Assembly (NCBI GenBank): GCA_015068455.1
Contig: SVKO01000001.1
Span: 62,001-126,000, forward strand
From: Oscillospiraceae bacterium
GTDB lineage: Bacteria; Bacillota; Clostridia; Oscillospirales; Oscillospiraceae
Direction of reading: 5' to 3'
Length of the DNA: 64,000 nucleotides
In this document: piece after piece, positions 59,428-64,000 of the stretch
Numbering within the stretch: position 1 is the first letter of the stretch
Layout: each line of letters begins with the position of its first letter
Notes under the pieces: generated by a model
What the model was told of the DNA's origin: nothing
Databases searched by the model: none
The model's input: only the letters and a program-made list of their open reading frames with translations
Program-made: the position numbers and the translations under genes

Positions 59428-59513
59428 GGTGCCGCTGGCGGGAATCGAACCCGCACGCCCGGAAAGGCGAAGGATTTTAAGTCCTTTGCGTCTACCAGTT
59501 CCGCCACAGCGGC
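59427..59513 (-). tRNA. tRNA-Leu (anticodon TAA)
   Basis: 87 bases with encoded CCA (59429-59427). Acceptor stem GCCGCTG pairs with CAGCGGC; the anticodon loop ACTTAAAAT has TAA; a variable arm of class II length (CTTTCCGGGCGTGC region) and the T loop GGTTCGATTCC are present. Reads Leu UUA/UUG codons. It lies at the edge of the accessory patch, a position where elements often insert; I do not see a duplicated 3' end nearby. Confidence 0.95.
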
Positions 59514-59660
59514 AAATCTACCGATTATTTTAGCATCGTTTTACCGGAGCGTCAAGCACAGCGGACACGGATTTTACCGCGGTCAGCGGATGATTTTTCA
59601 CTCTCCGGCGGATATCCGCCGGCGCCGATGTATTTTTTTGCAGAAAATTCACTTCCGGGC

Positions 59661-59689
59661 TTGCAATATAGATACATTCGTGTTATGAT
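59661..59689 (+). promoter_or_regulatory. Promoter of the LRR-SLH-CAP gene
   Basis: TTGCAA (59661-59666), 17-base spacer, TATGAT (59684-59689). A GTTAC-N6-GTAAC inverted repeat (59693-59708) covers the expected start site. Confidence 0.8.
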
Positions 59690-59729
59690 ATTGTTACCTA
59701 TTTGTAACCTTTTGAATGGAGGTTTTTTT

Positions 59730-61640
59730 ATGAAGAAACGTCTGATTTGTGCCGCAATGATTCTTGCCCTTCTGTTGGCTCTCCTGCCGGCGCATATCCT
59801 GGCCGACGACCCGCAAATCATCACCGGCGAGGCCGGCGAGAAGATCACCTGGACCTTCGAGCCCATCGAAGGTGTGCTGACCATCGAGGGCGAGGGCGCC
59901 ATGCCCGACTGGAGCTACAGCGAGGGCGCCCCCTGGTACCTCTACCGCAGCCGTATTTTCCGCGTCGTGCTGGGCGATAAAATCACCTCCATCGGCGCCT
60001 ATGCTTTCAACGAGTGCGCCCGCCTGACAGAGGTGGACGCCGCCGAGGCCACCCTCGGCGTCATCGGCGCAGGCGCGATGAGCAACTGCGTTCAGCTGGA
60101 GACCTTCAAATTCAAGCCCGCTTCCAATCTGGATGTGGGCGCCGATGCGTTCTTCGGCTGCGCCGCTTTGAAGACCGTCGACCTGGGCGCCGACGAGGGC
60201 GCCGTCGGCGCAGGCGCGTTCTCCGGCTGCACCGCCCTGACGGAAGCGGCCCTGCCCAAGGTCATGTTCACGCTGGAGCCTGAGACCTTCCTGGGCTGCG
60301 CCGCCCTTTCCAAGCTGAACGTGCCGGAAGAATTGGAATCCATCGGCAAGAGCTGCTTCCGCGGCTGCGAGGCGCTGCCCGACCTCACCTTCCCCGATTC
60401 GCTGGTCTCCGTGGATCGCTACGCCTTCCACGGCTGCGCGGAGAGCACCTTCACCTTCACCGGCGACATGCCCGACTTCGCCCCTGCCAAGGACGTCTCG
60501 GCCAGCTTTGCACCGGACGCCGTCCTGTGCTTCCCCTTCGAGTCTGACGGTTGGACCTGGCCTGTCTGCAAGGGCTATGAAACCAAAATCGTATATCCCG
60601 CCCTCGATAACGTCTTTAACGATCTGAAAAAGGACGCATGGTACATCCCCAGCGTGCAGCACGTCTACTATACCGGCCTCATGAACGGCGTCAAAGAAGA
60701 CGTGTTCTCCCCGGACGGCCTGGTTTCCCGCGGCCAGCTCGTGACGGTTCTCTATCGCATGGCCGGCCAGATCGAGGTGGAGAAGGACATCCCCTTTACC
60801 GACGTGGCGGAAACCGCCTATTATTACAAAGCTGTCCGCTGGGCCAATTCGACGGGCGTGATCAACGGCGTGAGCCCCACCCGCTTCGCCCCCGACGACA
60901 GAATCTCCCGCCAGCAGCTGTGCACCGTCCTGTTCCGCTATGCCGCCTCGCGCGATCTGACGATGACCCAGCGCGATCCCCTCACAGGGTTCTCCGATGC
61001 GGACAAGATCGCCGACTATGCCAAGGATGCGGTGAGCTGGTGCGTCGCCACCGGCCTGATCAACGGCAAGAACGGCAGCCTGCTGGATCCCGCCGGCAAC
61101 GCCACCCGCGCAGAGGTTGCCAAGGTTTTGACGGCCTTTGCAGGCCATGTGGCCCGTGAGGGACTGACCGCCCACGAGAACTGGGAGCAGGACTACCTCA
61201 TCCCCGAGGTCATCCCCGATATCGACCGGGAGGACCCCGAATACCTCTATGCCAGAGAAATCTTTGACGCCATCAACGCCGTGCGCGGCGAGACGGGCCT
61301 CAAACCCTTCATCTGGAGCGACCGCGTCTATCTGGCCGCCCAGACCCGCGCCGAAGAGATCTCCGGTCAGGCCGCTTTCACGCACACCCGGCCCGACGGC
61401 TCCAATTATGCCACGGTGCTGACGGAATCCGGCGTCAATGCATCGATCCGCAACGAGATCATCGCCCACGGCTACTCCACGTCCCAGGCTCTGGTGGACA
61501 AATGGGCTTCCTCCAACGCCACCAGCCCGGTCATCAACGCCCTGGTTTATTCCCAGGCGGCCGTCGGCGTGTACAAGCTGCCTCCCGAGGAGGAGGGCGA
61601 GGAAGGCCATTACTATTACGCCCTGCTGGTGATCGGCTGA
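59730..61640 (+). CDS. Secreted protein with BspA-type LRR, SLH and CAP domains
   Basis: 636 aa. Signal peptide about 1-24. Residues about 30-290 are BspA-like leucine-rich repeats (LGDKITSIGAYAFNEC, CAALKTVDLGAD, LTFPDSLVSVDRYAFHGC). Three SLH domains lie at about 325-505 (FNDLKKDAWYIPSVQ, FTDVAETAYYYKAVRWANSTG, FSDADKIADYAKDAVSW). Residues about 510-636 are a CAP/SCP domain (FDAINAVRGETGLKPFIWS, AFTHTRPDGSNYATVL). It should be held on the wall polymer by SLH with LRR and CAP displayed, perhaps for adhesion or hydrolysis. GGAGG precedes the ATG. Confidence 0.9.
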   Translation: MKKRLICAAMILALLLALLPAHILADDPQIITGEAGEKITWTFEPIEGVLTIEGEGAMPDWSYSEGAPWYLYRSRIFRVVLGDKITSIGAYAFNECARLTEVDAAEATLGVIGAGAMSNCVQLETFKFKPASNLDVGADAFFGCAALKTVDLGADEGAVGAGAFSGCTALTEAALPKVMFTLEPETFLGCAALSKLNVPEELESIGKSCFRGCEALPDLTFPDSLVSVDRYAFHGCAESTFTFTGDMPDFAPAKDVSASFAPDAVLCFPFESDGWTWPVCKGYETKIVYPALDNVFNDLKKDAWYIPSVQHVYYTGLMNGVKEDVFSPDGLVSRGQLVTVLYRMAGQIEVEKDIPFTDVAETAYYYKAVRWANSTGVINGVSPTRFAPDDRISRQQLCTVLFRYAASRDLTMTQRDPLTGFSDADKIADYAKDAVSWCVATGLINGKNGSLLDPAGNATRAEVAKVLTAFAGHVAREGLTAHENWEQDYLIPEVIPDIDREDPEYLYAREIFDAINAVRGETGLKPFIWSDRVYLAAQTRAEEISGQAAFTHTRPDGSNYATVLTESGVNASIRNEIIAHGYSTSQALVDKWASSNATSPVINALVYSQAAVGVYKLPPEEEGEEGHYYYALLVIG

Positions 61641-61641
61641 T

Positions 61642-62316
61642 ATGGAGGCCATTGCCCACATCCGCTCGGCTTTCAAGACGAAATTCGGCATCCCGCGGCA
61701 GGCGGGCCTGGTGCCGGAGCTGCGCGCAAGCGTGGTCTTCGCCCCCGCCTACCGCAATCCGGACGCTTTGCGCGGGCTGGAAGGCTTCTCCCACATCTGG
61801 CTGATCTGGGAATTCTCCGAGGCCGCGCGGGATGCCTGGTCGCCCACGGTGCGGCCGCCCAGGCTGGGCGGCAACACGCGCATGGGCGTCTTCGCCACCC
61901 GCGCTCCCTTTCGGCCCAACCCCATCGGTCTGAGCTGCGTGCGGCTCGAGGCGATCCGGACTGACCCGGAACTGGGGACGGTGCTGGACGTGCTGGGCGC
62001 GGACTTGATGGACGGCACGCCGATCCTGGATATCAAGCCCTATCTTCCCTACTGCGACAGCCATCCCGAGGCGTCCGCCGGGTTTACCGGCGCCCGGGAT
62101 ATGCCCCTGCTGCGGGTGGACTTCCCGCCTGCGCTGCTGGAGCCCATCGACAAGGATCTGCGGCCCGGCCTGCTGGGCGTGCTCTCCCGCGATCCCCGGC
62201 CCCGCTACCAGGATGATCCCGACCGTGTCTACGGCATGGCCTTCGGCGGCTGGGAGATCCGCTTCCGGGTGGAGGGGGACGTGCTCACCGTGGTGGAGGC
62301 CAAGCCTGACACCTGA
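61642..62316 (+). CDS. trmO: tRNA N6-methyltransferase TrmO (TsaA family)
   Basis: 224 aa. GIPRQAGLVPELRASVVF, GFSHIWLIWEF and TRAPFRPNPIGLSCVRL are the TsaA/TrmO signatures. The enzyme uses SAM to methylate t6A37 in tRNA. A C-terminal segment with YQDDPDRVYGMAF completes the fold. One base separates it from the CAP protein stop, so it may be co-transcribed, although functions are unrelated. Confidence 0.92.
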   Translation: MEAIAHIRSAFKTKFGIPRQAGLVPELRASVVFAPAYRNPDALRGLEGFSHIWLIWEFSEAARDAWSPTVRPPRLGGNTRMGVFATRAPFRPNPIGLSCVRLEAIRTDPELGTVLDVLGADLMDGTPILDIKPYLPYCDSHPEASAGFTGARDMPLLRVDFPPALLEPIDKDLRPGLLGVLSRDPRPRYQDDPDRVYGMAFGGWEIRFRVEGDVLTVVEAKPDT

Positions 62317-62320
62317 CAAA

Positions 62321-62350
62321 AAACCTCCGGCTGAGGCCGGAGGTTTTTTT
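62321..62350. terminator. Bidirectional terminator
   Basis: Stem CCTCCGGC / GCCGGAGG extended by A/T pairs, TGAG loop, with an A-run before and eight T after. Confidence 0.9.
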
Positions 62351-62363
62351 TGTTATCTGTTTG

Positions 62364-63371
62364 TTATGATGCTTGTTTGCGCTCTCTCATGGGCGTCCGC
62401 AGCAGCTCATTCAGAAAGTTCAGGCGATTGAGCCACAAGGCCGCGTCCTGTCCCGGCTGAGGCTGGATCTGCAGATGCTCCACGGTCCATCGGCCGAGGT
62501 AGTTGGAAAACTTCTTCGCCCCGGCGCCGTTGAAGTGCAGGGCATCATACTTCTCCGTGGAGACGTCGGCGCCGATTTTGTCGGCGTCGGCCAGGCAGTC
62601 GAGCATCGTCACCCCGTCAAGGCCGCCCATGATCCGGCACAGCCGCTCCCAATCCGGGGTGCTCAGCCGTTCTACGGGCGTTCGGAACAGCACCAGTTCG
62701 ATCCCCTCCCTGCGGCACAGTTCGTAAATCTGCGTCAGGGACTCGATATTCATCTGCCATTTTTCCTCGGTGACGTTCAGGCTCTCGCAGGTGAGATCGC
62801 CGCTCGTATATTCGCCCATCCAGGTGAAGCCCGCCAGGGCGTCCGCGTTATAGCCCCGGAAGTCCTCCTCCGTCAGCTCCGGCCAGCGGTCGTGATAAAA
62901 GAACAGCGGAAAAAGCAGACCCTTCACCGCCTCCGGCTCCGCCGCATGGAAGGTCGCCTGTATGCGGGCCTTGCCCCAGGGCATCTGACCGATGTTGGTT
63001 TTCGTGAATTTCTGGTATCTCTCGAAGCCCAGGCCGGAGCACTCCACAAAGATCACGCCGGGTGACTGGGTCTTGAGGCTCTGCTGAATGTAGGCAAGGG
63101 TGATCGCCAGGGTCTGCTCCGGGCCGGCGTTGACATAGGCCGTCAGTCCGCTGGTCTCCCAGAATGCGGCCGGAGCCACGCCGCAGTAGACCACGGAGGA
63201 TCCGAAAAACATCACGTCAATGCTGTCGCGCGGTTCCTGCAGAAAGTTTCCCCAGGTGGAGCCGGATCGATGCTGCTTCGGTGTGAAGATCCGGTTGGCC
63301 CATTCAAGCGAAAGGAGCAGCACCGCCAGCGCCAGAACAACAGAGATCCATGCTTTGACCCGTTTTTTCAT
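62364..63371 (-). CDS. Membrane-anchored SGNH/GDSL-like hydrolase
   Basis: 335 aa. One N-terminal membrane helix (AWISVVLALAVLLLSLEWA), then an extracytoplasmic domain with VMFFGSSVVYCGVAP (block I Ser near residue 58) and a terminal DALHFNGAGAKKFS with Asp276 and His279, the D-x-x-H pair of SGNH enzymes. Such DltD/AlgJ-like proteins move or remove acyl groups on wall polymers. Substrate unknown. AAGGAGG lies nine bases before the ATG at 63371. Confidence 0.82.
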   Translation of the reverse strand: MKKRVKAWISVVLALAVLLLSLEWANRIFTPKQHRSGSTWGNFLQEPRDSIDVMFFGSSVVYCGVAPAAFWETSGLTAYVNAGPEQTLAITLAYIQQSLKTQSPGVIFVECSGLGFERYQKFTKTNIGQMPWGKARIQATFHAAEPEAVKGLLFPLFFYHDRWPELTEEDFRGYNADALAGFTWMGEYTSGDLTCESLNVTEEKWQMNIESLTQIYELCRREGIELVLFRTPVERLSTPDWERLCRIMGGLDGVTMLDCLADADKIGADVSTEKYDALHFNGAGAKKFSNYLGRWTVEHLQIQPQPGQDAALWLNRLNFLNELLRTPMRERKQAS

Positions 63372-63526
63372 TGGCGCGACCTCCTTGGAACCAGGCCGCC
63401 TTGACCCGGCAGCACGGCGGGCGCAGCACAACGGGCAGACGCTGCCGCGCCCGCCCGGGCAGGATATGACAGACTGCTGCATCCGCGGCCGGAAAGATTA
63501 AAATAGGAACAAGAATTCGTTGCCAT
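63368..63526 (-). CDS. Possible 52-codon leader ORF
   Basis: An open frame of 52 codons (starts MATNSCSYFNLSGRG, Ala/Arg-rich later) within the leader of the SGNH gene. GGGAG lies before the ATG, and its TGA overlaps the SGNH ATG. Codon use in its first third is AT-rich, unlike the neighbours. It may only serve translation coupling or be fortuitous. Confidence 0.3.
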   Translation of the reverse strand: MATNSCSYFNLSGRGCSSLSYPARAGAAASARCAAPAVLPGQGGLVPRRSRQ

Positions 63527-63560
63527 CGTATTTCTCCCTGTTATGGCGTTTGTATGTTAT

Positions 63561-63589
63561 ATTGTAGCATACCCCAATCCATTTGCCAA
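63561..63589 (-). promoter_or_regulatory. Promoter of the SGNH hydrolase gene
   Basis: Minus strand TTGGCA (63589-63584), 17-base spacer, TACAAT (63566-63561). The leader up to the SGNH ATG is about 180 bases; no riboswitch recognised. Between 63590 and 63765 I see no further gene. Confidence 0.7.
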
Positions 63590-63765
63590 TCCCCGTAAAC
63601 AGGGTTTCTGAATCATGGTGGGACATGTAATAAAGTATTCAATAAGCACTTTAAGCACTTTTCGATGCTGCACTAAAAATATTCCGTCCGGTCTCATTCC
63701 GCCCGAAGCGCCCGGGAATGCTCTTCCGCACTCCGGGCGGAAGCCCGTGCACGGCAGCGAGGACC

Positions 63766-63942
63766 TCATCCGGGAACCGGATCTGTCCCGCCCGCCCGGT
63801 GCAGCGCGTGCAGCGACAGCTCCCCCGCCAGCTTGAACAGAGCGTCCGCAAGCGCCTGCTCCAGGCTCACGCCCGCCCGTCGGGCAAGCTCCCGATAAAA
63901 TGCCGCCGTCGCCGGATCGAGAATCAGCGTAATGGCCTCCAT
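63766..63942 (-). CDS. Small ribbon-helix-helix-like protein, 58 aa
   Basis: 58 aa. MEAITLILDPATAAFYRELARRAGVSLEQALADALFKLAGEL has the strand-helix-turn-helix pattern of small RHH DNA-binding proteins (alternating residues in ITLIL, then two helices split by GVS). GGGAGG lies seven to eight bases before the ATG. A CTGCAT-N6-ATGCAG palindrome at 63980-63997 could be its operator. No partner gene is visible before the window ends. Confidence 0.55.
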   Translation of the reverse strand: MEAITLILDPATAAFYRELARRAGVSLEQALADALFKLAGELSLHALHRAGGTDPVPG

Positions 63943-63979
63943 GCAAGCGCCTCCCATCGTTTTTCCGCGCTACAAAACG

Positions 63980-63997
63980 CTGCATTATCCTATGCAG
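63980..63997. promoter_or_regulatory. Palindrome upstream of the RHH-like gene
   Basis: CTGCAT-TATCCT-ATGCAG, a perfect 6-bp inverted repeat about 40 bases before the start codon; possible autoregulatory site. Confidence 0.4.
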
Positions 63998-64000
63998 ACG

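Noticed and set aside
59427-59513. Attachment site at tRNA-Leu for an integrated element
   Set aside because: No duplicated tRNA 3' end and no integrase are visible in 56240-59430; the tRNA is intact.

Overview
The window reads as a chromosomal segment of a GC-rich, spore-forming, S-layer-bearing member of the Clostridia (Firmicutes). The evidence is as follows. Shine-Dalgarno sites are strong (GGAGG type) and the promoters match the sigma-A consensus. There is a cdaA-cdaR pair, a PrpC/PrkC phosphatase-kinase pair and a RemA-type regulator. A SPOCS/LysM protein of the SipL type points to sporulation. A CsaB-type pyruvyl transferase is accompanied by three proteins with S-layer homology (SLH) domains. 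An Oscillospirales-like gut organism would fit, but the sequence alone does not fix the genus.

Layout. 1-2411 (minus) is an Mrp/Mbh-type membrane module (MnhE, F, G, MbhD, an MbhE-MnhB fusion, MnhC) that runs off the left edge. 2556-9912 holds a small DUF896 gene, a flavoprotein-flavoprotein-hydrolase operon, a secreted GH24 lysozyme with SLH repeats, and a truA operon. 9961-13160 holds a FlK-like thioesterase and an operon with a membrane protein and two radical SAM enzymes. 13202-14695 (minus) is an orphan phage-like lysis cassette (amidase, Hol44 holin, coiled-coil membrane protein, 11-codon leader ORF). 14812-20941 carries cell-wall polysaccharide genes: a glycosyltransferase, a glycosyltransferase-CsaB fusion, a DUF4330 protein, an O-antigen-ligase-like protein and a GtrA protein. 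20999-24759 (minus) has an ECF sigma factor with its DUF4179 anti-sigma partner, and an NhaC-type antiporter behind a lysine riboswitch.

24862-26227 pairs a DUF3343 protein with a cysteine desulfurase-like enzyme. 26344-45112 is a long housekeeping run on the plus strand: c-di-AMP synthesis (cdaA, cdaR), rseC-like, DUF5685, a J-protein, yicC, remA, gmk, rpoZ, priA, def, fmt, rsmB, rlmN, prpC, prkC, rsgA, thiN and the SPOCS/LysM gene. Many of these genes overlap by four bases, so translational coupling is likely. 45146-56238 contains an SLH/cadherin-like protein, murC, a membrane protein fused to an E2-acyltransferase-like domain, alr, a membrane HTH regulator, a beta-helix lipoprotein, a GltS-like symporter and an acyltransferase.

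56300-59300 is an accessory patch with lower GC content. It has an HxlR regulator divergent from a flavin reductase, four tandem ~149-bp palindromic repeats, two nearly identical immunity-like genes, a toxin-like gene, and a fifth palindrome copy. It ends next to tRNA-Leu(TAA). The right end has a secreted LRR-SLH-CAP protein, trmO, an SGNH-type membrane hydrolase and a small ribbon-helix-helix-like protein.

Themes that tie the window together are cell envelope construction (SCWP pyruvylation, SLH-anchored enzymes, peptidoglycan precursors, PrkC signalling), translation and RNA maturation, and several readable regulatory devices: a lysine riboswitch, an autoregulated ECF promoter, an HxlR operator and two predicted leaderless transcripts.
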